This document shows, one piece after another, positions 60,801 to 61,615 of a stretch of DNA of 64,000 bases. A program made the translations under genes and the position numbers. Each line of letters starts with the position of its first letter. Within the stretch, counting starts at the first letter, position 1. The DNA comes from Euptelea pleiosperma (lineage: Eukaryota; Streptophyta; Magnoliopsida; Ranunculales; Eupteleaceae), in the NCBI GenBank assembly GCA_035048495.1, contig CM068546.1:38458674-38522673 (forward strand), given 5' to 3'. Below the pieces are notes generated by a model, which saw only the letters and a program-made list of their open reading frames with translations, had not been told where the DNA came from and ran no database searches.

Positions 60801-61615
60801 GACTCACGGAAAGAAAGACCACATAAGGGTACCACCTTCGCGGGTTATTCTATACATACAAACAAGATCGACAGAGTCGAAGGAAAATACCCGTGCTATA
60901 AAATGTAGTCGTGAATCTCAGCAGGCTCTTGAAATTTATTCTTCAATTGAGCAAGCAATGAACACTTACGGGCCAAACCACTCAAAGGTTTGAGTTTCTT
61001 GTGCTTGATCCCATGTCATTCATACACATTCTCATATTCCTGTGTAGTAAGAGGAAGCGGAAGTCTGGGTTATTGCTGTTAAATATGGGCCCTAAGTATC
61101 CCGGGACGTATAAGTTACATGACGCACATGTGCTCATCAGTACAGACCATCAAAATGCTAGGCCACTCCTTGGGAAAGACTGAAAATTGGATCAATCCAA
61201 AGATCCTAACTGTTTGTTTAAGAGCAACAGAAGTCTGAAGAAGAGTAGGTGAGAGGTTGAAAAGCTTAGTAGATACATCATATGGTAAGGATTGTCTAGT
61301 CTGTGCATGTTTATGCTGTGACCTACCCAATAGGTGGTGTAGCTTTTGGATGGCTCATACTGTGGATTGATGAGACTGACGTGTGGTAACGCAGCATAGA
61401 TTATGGTTCATCCAGATTCCACCCAAATTCCCAGTGCTTCCTCATATAATAAATACAGGTGTTTATATTTGTACAATGTTGTACAGGCAATGCAGAAGAA
61501 GAAAGTGACAAAACCATATTCACCGAGTATCAATGGTGCCTGTTCTGAAGTAGTTCCAAAAGAAGTGCCAGTGTCAATTCCTCTGAGTTCGACTTTTGGA
61601 AGCAGCACAACTTGA
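2138..61615 (+). CDS. VPS13: VPS13-type bridge lipid-transfer protein, C-terminal 2769 codons in 31 exons (5' end outside window)
   Basis: The joined exons encode a giant intermembrane lipid-transfer protein, a family that forms a hydrophobic groove carrying phospholipids between organelle membranes at contact sites. I traced 31 exons by GT-AG boundaries. They sum to 8310 nt and stay in frame to the TGA at 61613-61615. Partial-protein layout: 1-500 groove sequence; about 505-890 Vps62/DUF946 (beta-tripod) repeats with WRP..P.YxxLGD motifs; 890-1145 groove sequence; 1145-1245 C2 domain; 1400-1540 dysferlin-like motifs; about 1740-2235 SHR-BD/VPS13-adaptor-binding region; 2330-2577 ATG2/VPS13 C-terminal region; 2585-2727 PH-like domain. 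The domain order matches the plant subclade called VPS13M1/M2 in Arabidopsis; I cannot tell which of the two. The N-terminal chorein end lies upstream. No exon carries a stop or frameshift, so the gene looks functional despite about 50 kb of intron. Confidence 0.93.
2657..3328 (+). CDS. VPS13: VPS13 exon 2 (224 codons, groove region)
   Basis: The acceptor TTTTGCAG ends at 2656 and the donor GTACTT starts at 3329; phase 0 at both ends. It begins LEGLWVSYRMTSLSETDLYV and ends GKKLRFMNVKFE, strongly conserved strings in plant VPS13. Open reading continues past the donor into the intron and should not be taken as coding. Confidence 0.92.
3329..4656 (+). other. VPS13 intron 2, no repeat recognised
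   Basis: A 1328-bp intron with GT...CAG borders. I saw no transposon termini or conserved coding in it. Confidence 0.7.
4657..4878 (+). CDS. VPS13: VPS13 exon 3 (74 codons)
   Basis: The acceptor CATCAG ends at 4656 and the donor GTAAAC starts at 4879; phase 0. It encodes NGALLRKSTYLSNESS, then an acidic, serine-rich stretch ending TFEAQ. The acidic part is probably a loop outside the groove, as this part of the family is poorly conserved. Confidence 0.88.
5194..5537. mobile_element. hAT-like MITE (CAAGG/TTTCG family), old copy
   Basis: The left end is CAAGGATTTTAATTCTGG and the right end reads CAGGGTTTAAAATTTCGG on the minus strand. These are inverted termini of the family defined by the copies at 9319 and 20684. 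The flanks GTCAGAAG and GTTGGAAG agree at 6 of 8 positions, consistent with a decayed 8-bp target duplication. The interior is rich in GAAATTTC. It lies in intron 3, between 4879 and 5655. Confidence 0.7.
5656..5759 (+). CDS. VPS13: VPS13 exon 4 (34 codons plus 2 nt)
   Basis: The acceptor TGTGTAG ends at 5655 and the donor GTGAGT starts at 5760. It encodes VVSPEFTFYDSTKSSLDDS and ends in the first two bases of an ATG completed by the next exon 9.35 kb away. The phase-2 end matches the phase of exon 5. Confidence 0.88.
5860..5974. mobile_element. hAT-like MITE, 115-bp copy with perfect TSD
   Basis: Starts CAAGGTTTAAAATATCG and ends ATTATAAACTATG. It is flanked on both sides by GTTGTGGG (5852-5859 and 5975-5982). 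Internally it carries GAAACGAAACG strings and GTCTCGG, as in the longer copies, so it looks like an internally deleted member. Confidence 0.8.
5983..6810 (+). other. Intron 4 sequence, nothing recognised
   Basis: AT-rich intronic DNA between two repeats. A 132-codon open frame overlapping 5779-6177 spans a MITE and has no family resemblance. Confidence 0.55.
6811..7260 (-). mobile_element. RTE-type LINE fragment
   Basis: On the + strand AGCCTTGTCCCAACTATTTG and then CTCAACATCTTCATCTCTC resemble the antisense of the 3' part of plant RTE LINEs, recalled from the common TCCCAACTA..GGGTCGGCTA repeat. A second fragment of the same family is at 37478-37640; the two share TCTAGGGCCAT at matching spacing. 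No intact coding remains. Confidence 0.55.
7372..7576 (-). repeat. 3' LTR of the 7372-13372 Copia element
   Basis: 205 bp, TGTTAG...TAACA. It holds an AAGGGAGAG insertion and other small indels relative to the 5' LTR, which suggests an insertion old enough for several mutations per LTR. Confidence 0.9.
8156..8710. mobile_element. hAT-like MITE, 555 bp, perfect 8-bp TSD, inside Copia pol
   Basis: Perfect 15-bp terminal inverted repeats: CAAGGAAATAAATTT at 8156-8170 and its complement at 8696-8710. The 8-bp target duplication GTCGTGGG is at 8148-8155 and 8711-8718. CA-starting ends and an 8-bp duplication fit the hAT superfamily. It interrupts the Copia reverse transcriptase just after SQFMHAPR. 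A longer relative is at 58347-59673. It has no coding capacity. Confidence 0.9.
9319..9642. mobile_element. hAT-like MITE, 324 bp, perfect 8-bp TSD, inside Copia RT
   Basis: Left end CATGGTTTAAAATTTCGG, right end CGAAATTTTAAACCTTG, target duplication CCTGTAAG at 9311-9318 and 9643-9650. It splits the Copia reverse transcriptase between the FLHGDL and EVYMEQ motifs; the two flanks read through in frame if the insert and one duplication are ignored. The interior is a degenerate array of TTTCG/CGAAA units. Confidence 0.92.
13174..13372 (-). repeat. 5' LTR of the 7372-13372 Copia element
   Basis: 199 bp. On the minus strand it begins TGTTAGAGTTTCTCTATG and is followed directly by the primer-binding site at 13173-13162. 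Confidence 0.9.
13378..13856 (+). other. Intron 4 sequence after the Copia element, nothing recognised
   Basis: Non-repetitive intronic DNA as far as I can tell, from the 3' target duplication of the Copia element to the start of a diverged MITE. Confidence 0.55.
13857..14546. mobile_element. Candidate diverged MITE of the TTTCG family
   Basis: The left end GAAGTTTAAAATTTGATTTC and the right end GAAATTTAATACCATG form a weak inverted pair like the family termini. Flanks ATTTAGGA and TATTAGGA agree at 6 of 8. The interior has GGAAATATTT strings like the 8156 copy. Boundaries are tentative. Confidence 0.45.
14547..15110 (+). other. 3' end of intron 4, nothing recognised
   Basis: AT-rich intron ending in a good pyrimidine tract and the ACAG acceptor of exon 5. 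Confidence 0.6.
15111..15406 (+). CDS. VPS13: VPS13 exon 5 (groove end and start of Vps62/DUF946 repeats)
   Basis: The acceptor TTTTCAACAG ends at 15110. The exon opens with the G that completes ATG, then YASKENDTWIRALVKNL. It ends NFDRLWVSQKG at a phase-1 donor GTCTTT (15407). The FDRLWVS string is the usual opening of the Vps62/DUF946 repeat in plant VPS13. Confidence 0.91.
15617..15701 (+). CDS. VPS13: VPS13 exon 6 (Vps62/DUF946 repeat motif)
   Basis: A short exon after acceptor GATGCAG with donor GTAGAA at 15702. It encodes YNLTFWRPRAPSNYVILGD, the WRP-x-APSNYxxLGD signature of the DUF946/Vps62 repeat. The final AG joins the first G of exon 7 across a 7-kb intron to give arginine. Confidence 0.9.
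15702..16558 (+). other. 5' part of intron 6 with a short (CTT)n tract
   Basis: A CTT microsatellite is at about 15714-15732. Otherwise this is unremarkable intronic DNA up to the target duplication AGGAG at 16554-16558. Confidence 0.6.
16559..16834 (+). repeat. 5' LTR of outer Copia element, with internal inverted repeat
   Basis: The start of the LTR (TTAGTTATTATTGTTAATG, then GTAATAAATGTACC) recurs inverted at about 16645-16680 (GGTACATTTATTAC, then AACATTAATAACTAAC), around a GC-rich core. The related LTR at 47571-47856 lacks this inverted copy, so it is a derived feature here. Confidence 0.75.
17310..18110 (+). pseudogene. Copia gag remnant of the outer element
   Basis: Broken frames contain the UBN2-type gag strings SWAKSVEVFLAAK, SEWV, NSAKEIWEHVGRMYSGENN and FLSGLRPKYS. 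An in-frame stop follows the FLAAK string and another follows KPLAEY. A MITE at 17528-17780 interrupts it after EWV. Confidence 0.8.
17528..17780. mobile_element. hAT-like MITE, 253 bp, in Copia gag
   Basis: Left end CACGGTTTAAAATTTAG, right end AAAATTTTAAACCATG; flanks GGTAGAGG (17520-17527) and GGTACAGG (17781-17788) differ at one base. Using the right-hand copy, the flanking gag reads EWVQENI in frame, which confirms the insertion point. Confidence 0.85.
18111..18340 (-). mobile_element. Copia 3' LTR fragment (minus strand)
   Basis: 18111-18303 has TG...CA ends (minus strand TGTTGAAGG...GAATATTTCA), followed at 18304-18317 by a purine tract on the minus strand (CCAACTTGAGGGGG), the hallmark of a 3' LTR border. 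Only about 25 bp of internal sequence remains before the join with the next fragment near 18340. Confidence 0.65.
18605..21370 (-). pseudogene. Copia gag-protease-integrase remnant
   Basis: Contains gag up to 21370, zinc knuckles CTYCCKKGHTKDRCW and CEGCGKKGHNKEKCW near 20480-20560, protease WIIDSGASEHMIG near 20140, GAG-pre-integrase WHARLGHVSFPYLRLL near 19740, and integrase core FVDDFSRCTWIFV and FTPQHNGVAERKNRH, with a stop near 19465. It is close in sequence to the 37729-43146 element. A MITE at 20684-20995 interrupts gag after AYVQSED. Confidence 0.85.
20684..20995. mobile_element. hAT-like MITE, 312 bp, perfect 8-bp TSD, in Copia gag
   Basis: Left end CATGGTTTAAAATTTTGG, right end CGAAATTTTAAACCTTG, target duplication CTTTGAAC at 20676-20683 and 20996-21003. 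It closely resembles the 9319-9642 copy throughout, including the A-rich stretch near 20815-20850, so the two are probably recent sisters. Confidence 0.92.
21480..22693 (+). other. 3' part of intron 6, nothing recognised
   Basis: Long pyrimidine-rich intronic DNA leading to the acceptor of exon 7. Open frames of 77-108 codons here have no family resemblance. Confidence 0.55.
22694..23401 (+). CDS. VPS13: VPS13 exon 7 (Vps62/DUF946 repeats)
   Basis: The acceptor CATCTTCAG ends at 22693 and the donor GTTAGA starts at 23402. It carries PPSQAVLAVSNTYGRVRKP, then SLWMPIPPPGYSALGCVA, then SIWRPLTRPGYAILGD. These are repeated (S)(L/I)W.P..PGY..LG modules of the beta-tripod type. Between them is a serine/asparagine-rich linker around SQQGSNNSSRSSGWDILRS. 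Confidence 0.92.
23496..23820 (+). CDS. VPS13: VPS13 exon 8 (last Vps62/DUF946 module)
   Basis: The acceptor CTTATCAG ends at 23495 and the donor GTTACT starts at 23821. It encodes LEPPALGIIFKCDNPEVSAK, FFWYPIAPPGYASLGCIVS and FCCPRMDLVNPANI, the closing module of the repeat series, and ends SVWKVENQ in phase 0. Confidence 0.92.
24064..24222 (+). CDS. VPS13: VPS13 exon 9 (53 codons)
   Basis: The acceptor TTTCTGTAG ends at 24063 and the donor GTATGC starts at 24223; phase 0 at both ends. It encodes ACTFLARSDLKKPSSRLAYS through ELKLRCCSLTVLDSLCGM, the return to groove-type sequence after the Vps62/DUF946 repeats. Confidence 0.92.
24322..24485 (+). CDS. VPS13: VPS13 exon 10
   Basis: The acceptor TTTTTTCAG ends at 24321 and the donor GTAATA starts at 24486. 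It encodes MTPLFDATITNINLATHGRP and ends EPLVEPFDGIFK in phase 2. The LEAWEPL.EPF string recurs in many VPS13 proteins and marks a conserved groove repeat. Confidence 0.93.
24596..24773 (+). CDS. VPS13: VPS13 exon 11
   Basis: The acceptor TTCTGAAG ends at 24595 and the donor GTAAAA starts at 24774. It encodes FETYDTNVHPPSIGKRVRVA and ends WRRQAELEQKSTKVNE. The charged C-terminal helix is probably a linker between groove segments. Confidence 0.91.
24880..25149 (+). CDS. VPS13: VPS13 exon 12 (pre-C2 segment)
   Basis: The acceptor CTTCACAG ends at 24879 and the donor GTTGTA starts at 25150; phase 0. It encodes ALDEDDFQRVNIENKLGCDI and PPPRFSDRLNVAVESRE, and ends CYVAVQIIESR, the first strand of the C2 domain that continues in exon 13. 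Confidence 0.92.
25247..25453 (+). CDS. VPS13: VPS13 exon 13 (C2 domain core)
   Basis: The acceptor TTCCTGCAG ends at 25246 and the donor GTATTC starts at 25454; phase 0. It encodes GLPIVDDGNGHNFFCALRLV, then SARTKCVKPS and EWNELFIFEVPRK. This is the C2 pattern of a loop with acidic residues followed by the W-N-E-x-F-x-F strand, and it probably binds membrane lipid. The paired aspartates DD at the loop are compatible with calcium binding, which the sequence does not prove. Confidence 0.92.
25454..27336 (+). other. Intron 13, first part
   Basis: Mostly unrecognised intronic DNA. It holds a candidate MITE at 25760-26109 and a (CT)n tract at about 26601-26621. Confidence 0.55.
25760..26109. mobile_element. 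Candidate MITE with GTGTCGG..CCGACAC core repeats
   Basis: The left end CTATGTAACAAGGAAGACGG and the right end complement CTATGTAACAACGACACTCC form an imperfect inverted pair. Inside, GTGTGTCGGTGTCCGACATG and GTGTGTCGGCATGTGTCC recur. I found no clear target duplication. Confidence 0.5.
27337..27563 (+). mobile_element. Solo Copia LTR, 227 bp, TSD GTTCT
   Basis: It starts TGTTATCATATACG and ends AATTCAACT. Perfect 5-bp duplication GTTCT at 27332-27336 and 27564-27568. It is the same LTR family as 99-311 (shared ATAAGATTTATGGAGTCATT and GAGGGGTATA strings). No internal sequence remains, so LTR-LTR recombination removed it. Confidence 0.88.
27844..28050. mobile_element. Partial hAT-like MITE of the TTTCG family
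   Basis: The left terminus CATGGTTTAAAAT is present, with GTCTCAACCGAGACA and a TTTTTATTATTTTC stretch like the other copies. No right terminus or target duplication was found, so it appears truncated. Confidence 0.5.
28051..28796 (+). other. Intron 13 with an imperfect internal direct repeat
   Basis: Two stretches, about 28120-28400 and 28475-28740, share several strings in the same order (AGATGGGG, CCTAGTCTATATTA, ATCAGCTTG), indicating an old duplication of roughly 350 bp. No coding. Confidence 0.5.
28797..29031. repeat. Tandem duplication, unit about 128 bp
   Basis: TAAGCCCCCAAATCAGCTTG at 28797 recurs at 28925, and the shared sequence runs to AAAATCCTA. The second unit lacks about 20 bp around the GGTTTATCTGGGCT part. 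Confidence 0.8.
29342..29396 (+). CDS. VPS13: VPS13 exon 14 (end of C2 domain, 55 nt)
   Basis: The acceptor TTGGAGCAG ends at 29341 and the donor GTATTT starts at 29397. It encodes GLAKLEVEVTNLAAKAGKG, the last C2 strand. It is isolated between introns of 3.9 and 3.7 kb, so automated annotation could easily miss it. Confidence 0.88.
30704..30925. repeat. Compound tandem repeat around a long (CT)n tract
   Basis: The string TTCAATTCTTTGCAA occurs four times, each followed by a CA..GAC/CCAACTTC variant, separated by pyrimidine tracts. The longest tract is about 50 bp of uninterrupted CT at 30799-30849. Confidence 0.85.
32239..32401. mobile_element. Candidate short MITE rich in GAGGCGTA/TACGCCTC
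   Basis: Starts CAGTGGAGGCG and ends CGCCTTTAAAAACACTG, an inverted pair with CAGTG ends. The interior repeats GAGGCGTA in both orientations. A related, larger copy is at 61818-62275. No target duplication seen. Confidence 0.5.
33146..33276 (+). CDS. VPS13: VPS13 exon 15 (44 codons)
   Basis: The acceptor ACTAAATAG ends at 33145 and the donor GTGAGT starts at 33277. Reading from phase 1 it encodes DVVGAFSISTGHGANTLKKV and ends LSYPLRKR. Its own frame has no long ORF; I placed it by phase and by similarity to the family between the C2 domain and the GCLLISTSYF motif. Confidence 0.88.
33433..33951 (+). CDS. VPS13: VPS13 exon 16 (start of dysferlin-like segment)
   Basis: The acceptor GTCTTTCAG ends at 33432 and the donor GTGAAT starts at 33952; phase 0. 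It encodes DYGCLLISTSYFERKTIANF, GFWVGFGPEGPWESFRSLLP, and at the end FENQRYQPISGWGTKWPG with DPGRWSTRD. The last two strings match the N-terminal DysF pattern (ENQR, GW, DP..WS). Confidence 0.92.
34056..34886 (+). CDS. VPS13: VPS13 exon 17 (dysferlin-like C part and groove)
   Basis: The acceptor TATTTTAAG ends at 34055 and the donor GTAACA starts at 34887; 277 codons, phase 0. It opens with LEPPLPPRWRWTSTWTVD, DGWAYGPDY and RRRRWIRTR, the DysF-C pattern. It continues with LNQLEKKDILLHCNP, DWKISINSPFKLENRLPCP and IYLTLFVQGGWVLEK, conserved just before the adaptor-binding region. Confidence 0.93.
34985..35064 (+). CDS. VPS13: VPS13 exon 18 with tandem CAGCAG acceptor
   Basis: The polypyrimidine tract is followed by TTTTTCAGCAGGAC, so splicing can use the AG at 34984 (adds Gln) or the AG at 34987 (omits it) without changing frame. 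It encodes (Q)DPILILDLSSLSHVSFFW and ends MVHQQSN plus two bases of arginine; the donor GTTTGT is at 35065. Confidence 0.87.
35065..36243 (+). other. VPS13 intron 18, nothing recognised
   Basis: AT-rich 1179-bp intron. A 21-bp string CTGTTACAGAAAGGTTTATA(C) occurs twice near 35459-35510. No transposon ends seen. Confidence 0.6.
36244..36697 (+). CDS. VPS13: VPS13 exon 19 (SHR-BD / adaptor-binding region)
   Basis: The acceptor ATATGCAG ends at 36243 and the donor GTGAGA starts at 36698. It encodes RLRVSIERDMGG, then IRFFVPYWISNDSSLPLAYR. The F.PYWI.N.S.LPL.YR string is the SHR-BD/VPS13-adaptor-binding signature, the part that in yeast and animals recruits VPS13 to organelles through adaptors. 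It ends SPGISLLELENK. Confidence 0.93.
36818..36904 (+). CDS. VPS13: VPS13 exon 20 (29 codons)
   Basis: The acceptor TTTTGCAG ends at 36817 and the donor GTTGAA starts at 36905; phase 0. It encodes ERVDVKAFASNGSYYKLSAL and ends MTSDRTK. It is followed by a 15,230-bp intron, the longest in the window. Confidence 0.9.
37037..37216. repeat. Recent 90-bp tandem duplication in intron 20
   Basis: Units 37037-37126 and 37127-37216 start TGTCTAACCATTGAG and differ at one base (GAAAG versus GAATG). Confidence 0.92.
37478..37640 (-). mobile_element. RTE-type LINE fragment
   Basis: CCTATCCCAACTATATGGGT and CGGCTACACAAATCATG match the common RTE-derived repeat, in the same orientation as 6811-7260. Only a short 3' piece remains. 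Confidence 0.55.
37729..37913 (+). repeat. 5' LTR of the 37729-43146 Copia element
   Basis: 185 bp, ending CTAAAATTCTACT directly before the primer-binding site TGGTATCAAAGC. Confidence 0.93.
38615..42992 (+). pseudogene. Copia gag-pol with in-frame stops and two frameshifts
   Basis: Gag begins at ATG 38615 (LARKNYLEWFRAAKMFIGGR; GMWEEL-type UBN2 region RSMWEELDYYQ). Two zinc knuckles CAHCGKKGYSQDKCW and CEGCGKKGHSKEKCW lie at 39397-39504, protease WIIDSGASEHMTG near 39760, GAG-pre-integrase HARLGHVSFPYLHLL near 40175, integrase FVDDFSRCTWIF and FTPQQNGVAERKNRH, reverse transcriptase LDVKNAFLHGDLKEEVYM and LIVYVDDIIVTG near 42020, RNase H ADWAGAQDDRRSTSGYC and YCDNKAA. Breaks: stops at 39350, 39371, 40697, just before 41480 and at 41985; frame changes near 40790 and 41230. 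Otherwise well preserved, so it could only move with helper proteins. Confidence 0.9.
42962..43146 (+). repeat. 3' LTR of the 37729-43146 Copia element
   Basis: 185 bp. Its first bases overlap the end of the pol frame, whose last codons run into the LTR. Confidence 0.93.
43152..43283 (+). other. Short intronic spacer between two retrotransposons
   Basis: Unrecognised intron DNA between the Copia 3' target duplication and the start of the Ty3/gypsy LTR. Confidence 0.5.
44374..44620. repeat. 126-bp tandem duplication spanning the gag/TRIM junction
   Basis: Units 44374-44499 and 44500-44620 begin GGTCAAGGTCGTGGGCATGG. Each covers the end of the gypsy gag leader and the first ~32 bp of the TRIM LTR. 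The second unit lacks 5 bp (TGTTG) at the junction. Confidence 0.9.
44468..44898 (-). mobile_element. TRIM (miniature LTR retrotransposon), TSD AGATG
   Basis: Minus-strand 5' LTR 44898-44780 (TGTTAGCAGAGGG...GTTTAACA), primer-binding site TGGTATCAAAGC at 44779-44768, about 69 bp of internal sequence including GGGTTCGAGTC, purine tract TGAGGGGGCA, then a diverged 3' LTR 44710 to about 44594 (TGTTATTGG...). Target duplication AGATG at 44463-44467 and 44899-44903. It has no coding capacity, as expected for a TRIM. Removing it leaves the gypsy gag frame reading KIDAPSFDGRL. Confidence 0.8.
45154..47060 (+). mobile_element. Copia 5' fragment (LTR, leader, gag)
   Basis: The 5' LTR is 45154-45385 (TGCTATCAGATAC...TTCAACT), a relative of the LTRs at 99-311 and 27337-27563. 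It abuts the primer-binding site TGGTATTAGAGC (45386-45397). A long leader and gag follow. There is no pol and no 3' LTR: it is joined near 47060 to a minus-strand fragment of another element. Confidence 0.78.
46240..47060 (+). pseudogene. Copia gag remnant
   Basis: UBN2-type gag strings NYLEWARAARLFIGGRGKIG, FEKWETENFTVQSWLVNSME, PHISRGFLF and LSGLNPSYELARIQIL are present. A frame change near 46555 and a stop near 46861 break it. It is similar to the gag at 38615. Confidence 0.8.
47060..47856 (-). mobile_element. Copia 5' fragment of the 16559 family (minus strand)
   Basis: The 5' LTR is 47856-47571 (minus strand TGTTAGTTATTATTG...), primer-binding site TGGTATCAGAGC at 47570-47559, then a leader matching that at 16847-17300 and the first codons of gag near 47075. 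Everything downstream is missing. Its LTR lacks the inverted segment found in the 16559 LTR. Confidence 0.8.
47857..48429 (+). other. Intron 20 spacer, nothing recognised
   Basis: Unrecognised intronic sequence between a Copia fragment and a dispersed repeat. Confidence 0.5.
48653..50962 (+). mobile_element. Solo LTR, 2310 bp, Ty3/gypsy-like, TSD AAACT
   Basis: It starts TGTAATACCCTGAACTTT and ends CAGGGCGTGACA, ends typical of large plant Ty3/gypsy LTRs. Perfect 5-bp duplication AAACT at 48648-48652 and 50963-50967. No primer-binding site, gag or pol is present, so the internal region was lost by LTR recombination. Short direct repeats occupy 49737-49905. Strand is assigned from the TGTAATACCC start and is tentative. 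Confidence 0.85.
49737..49905. repeat. Four-copy GC-rich minisatellite within the solo LTR
   Basis: GGGAGTGCGCATAGG..CTGCGGCCCG recurs four times at 42-46 bp spacing (near 49743, 49788, 49832, 49876), with substitutions between copies. It is markedly GC-richer than its surroundings. Confidence 0.85.
51076..52134 (+). other. 3' end of intron 20
   Basis: It contains an inverted relative of the dispersed repeat at 51290-51570 and otherwise unrecognised sequence. It ends in the TTATGTGCAG acceptor of exon 21. Confidence 0.5.
52135..52290 (+). CDS. VPS13: VPS13 exon 21 (52 codons)
   Basis: The acceptor TTATGTGCAG ends at 52134 and the donor GTCAGT starts at 52291; phase 0. It encodes VVHFQPQSVIINRVGRSLSL, then LEEWFHSTDPPKPLQW and ELLK. 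It continues the adaptor-binding region from exon 20 in phase across the large intron. Confidence 0.92.
52386..52570 (+). CDS. VPS13: VPS13 exon 22
   Basis: The acceptor GATTTCAG ends at 52385 and the donor GTGAAA starts at 52571. It encodes LRLDGYRWSTPFSIGSEGVM and VEVRSGTKSSRYEVVFRPAS, ending SPY plus AG, which joins the G of exon 23 to give the R of the SPYRIENRS motif. Confidence 0.92.
52571..52899 (+). other. VPS13 intron 22, nothing recognised
   Basis: A 329-bp intron with a T-rich 3' half and the TCCAACAG acceptor. Confidence 0.7.
52900..53439 (+). CDS. VPS13: VPS13 exon 23 (end of adaptor-binding region)
   Basis: The acceptor TCCAACAG ends at 52899 and the donor GTAGGC starts at 53440. 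It encodes IENRSLFLPIRFRQVGG, LLPNAAASFLWEDLGRQRLL, then a serine-rich linker and FHVIVELAELGLSIIDHTPE, ending STGLGSGISR. The asparagine in IENRS and the P.AAASF.WEDL string are conserved adaptor-binding features. Confidence 0.93.
53617..53794 (+). CDS. VPS13: VPS13 exon 24
   Basis: The acceptor AATAACAG ends at 53616 and the donor GTATGC starts at 53795. It encodes FKLRMSAIQVDNQLPLTPMP, then VLFRPQRVGEQLDYILKLSL. The IQVDNQLP motif is the classic signature of the region joining groove and C-terminus in VPS13 proteins of plants, fungi and animals. Confidence 0.94.
53913..54055 (+). CDS. VPS13: VPS13 exon 25
   Basis: The acceptor CAATCCAG ends at 53912 and the donor GTACGT starts at 54056. 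It encodes GSENSAFLVNIHEPIIWRLH, ending VDPIIQIG, where the last glycine is split across the intron. It leads into the C-terminal ATG2-like region. Confidence 0.92.
54147..54273 (+). CDS. VPS13: VPS13 exon 26 (C-terminal ATG2-like region)
   Basis: The acceptor AATAACAG ends at 54146 and the donor GTAAGT starts at 54274. It encodes VLNISEVRFKVSMAMSPTQR, then GVLGFWSSLMTALGNTENMP. This begins the conserved VPS13 C-terminal region shared with ATG2, which associates with membranes or lipid droplets in characterised homologues. Confidence 0.93.
54274..55341 (+). other. VPS13 intron 26, nothing recognised
   Basis: A 1068-bp intron. A 69-codon open frame at 54408-54617 has no family resemblance and no codon pattern like the exons. 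Confidence 0.65.
55342..55563 (+). CDS. VPS13: VPS13 exon 27
   Basis: The acceptor TTCATCAG ends at 55341 and the donor GTTATA starts at 55564; phase 0. It encodes VRINQRFHEDVCMRQSALIS, then LLSGVDILGNASSALGHMSK and MDKKFIQSRQRQ. GVDILGN is a conserved core motif of the VPS13 C-terminus. Confidence 0.94.
55564..56407 (+). other. VPS13 intron 27 with a dispersed-repeat copy
   Basis: 55795-56165 is a copy of the repeat at 48430-51075, here without the solo LTR. It contains a near-duplicate ACC(T/C)A..AAAATATAAAAAATGAAA at 55975-56040. Confidence 0.6.
56408..56764 (+). CDS. VPS13: VPS13 exon 28 (glycine-rich C-terminal helices)
   Basis: The acceptor TTCTTACAG ends at 56407 and the donor GTACTA starts at 56765; phase 0, 119 codons. 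It encodes IREGGGAFAKGLFRGVTGIL, TKPLEGAKSSGVEGF and GIIGAAAQPVSGVLDLLSKT, amphipathic helices strongly conserved from ATG2 to VPS13. It ends RRRLPRVISGDSLLRPYDEY plus KATGQ. Confidence 0.95.
56765..58346 (+). other. First half of VPS13 intron 28
   Basis: It holds a 132-bp tandem duplication (57178-57441) and, at about 57570-57720, a stretch with an LTR-like look (GGGGTATTTCTGGC, a TATAAATA-type box, then a CT-rich leader), for which I found no partner or target duplication. Confidence 0.5.
57178..57441. repeat. Recent 132-bp tandem duplication
   Basis: Units 57178-57309 and 57310-57441 begin GTAAAATATTAATATATTCC and differ at about two positions (CAGCCGA/CAGCTGA and GAATAC/GAACAC). Confidence 0.92.
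58347..59673. mobile_element. MITE related to the 8156-8710 copy, containing a second MITE
   Basis: The left end CAAGGACATAAATTTTGATGG and the right end GAAATTTATTTACTTG correspond to the 8156-8710 termini. Internal strings match that copy in order (AATAATGTGGAAATGATGGAA, ATATGTAGTGTGGAAATGA, GTCGGTAACTTAGAAAATGG). About 480 bp here (58858-59338) is absent from the 8156 copy. No target duplication remains. A 315-bp MITE is inserted at 58474-58788. Confidence 0.78.
58474..58788. mobile_element. hAT-like MITE, 315 bp, nested in another MITE, perfect TSD
   Basis: Left end CAAGGTTTTAAATTTCG, right end GAATTTTTAAACCTTG, target duplication CTCATAAG at 58466-58473 and 58789-58796. The related element at 8156-8710 has the uninterrupted site (ACACTCATAAACTATCAAAC near 8343-8362), a natural empty-site control. 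Confidence 0.92.
59740..60270 (-). mobile_element. LINE (L1-type) 3' remnant with zf-RVT domain
   Basis: On the minus strand 60254-59934 encodes LPLDHLITRQKIISN, then CFHCKASGASMDHLLLHC and EIWQEF, the C-x2-C-x(n)-H-x-C zinc domain of plant L1-type elements. The rest of the reverse transcriptase is absent. It lies just upstream of exon 29 in intron 28. Confidence 0.75.
60441..60599 (+). CDS. VPS13: VPS13 exon 29 (start of PH-like domain)
   Basis: The acceptor is ATGATGAAG ending at 60440, with a weak pyrimidine tract; the donor GTAAGT starts at 60600. It encodes VILQLAESGAFFGQVDLFKV, KFALSDSYEDHFLLPKGKIL and VTHRRVILLQ, the first strands of the C-terminal PH-like domain. It follows exon 28 in phase across a 3.7-kb intron holding nested MITEs. 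Confidence 0.92.
60697..60987 (+). CDS. VPS13: VPS13 exon 30 (PH-like domain)
   Basis: The acceptor TTTTACAG ends at 60696 and the donor GTTTGA starts at 60988; 97 codons, phase 0. It encodes PCSVLWDVLWDDLITMELTH, PPSRVILYIQTRS and ALEIYSSIEQAMNTYG. The W..LWDDL..M strand followed by a C-terminal amphipathic helix is the VPS13 PH-like pattern. Confidence 0.94.
60988..61486 (+). other. VPS13 intron 30, nothing recognised
   Basis: A 499-bp intron with donor GTTTGA and acceptor TTGTACAG. Confidence 0.7.
61487..61615 (+). CDS. VPS13: VPS13 exon 31 (terminal coding exon)
   Basis: The acceptor TTGTACAG ends at 61486. It encodes AMQKKKVTKPYSPSINGA and a serine/proline-rich tail ending STFGSSTT, then TGA at 61613-61615. 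The short disordered tail after the PH-like domain is usual for plant VPS13 proteins. Confidence 0.92.
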   Translation, partial: AMQKKKVTKPYSPSINGACSEVVPKEVPVSIPLSSTFGSSTT

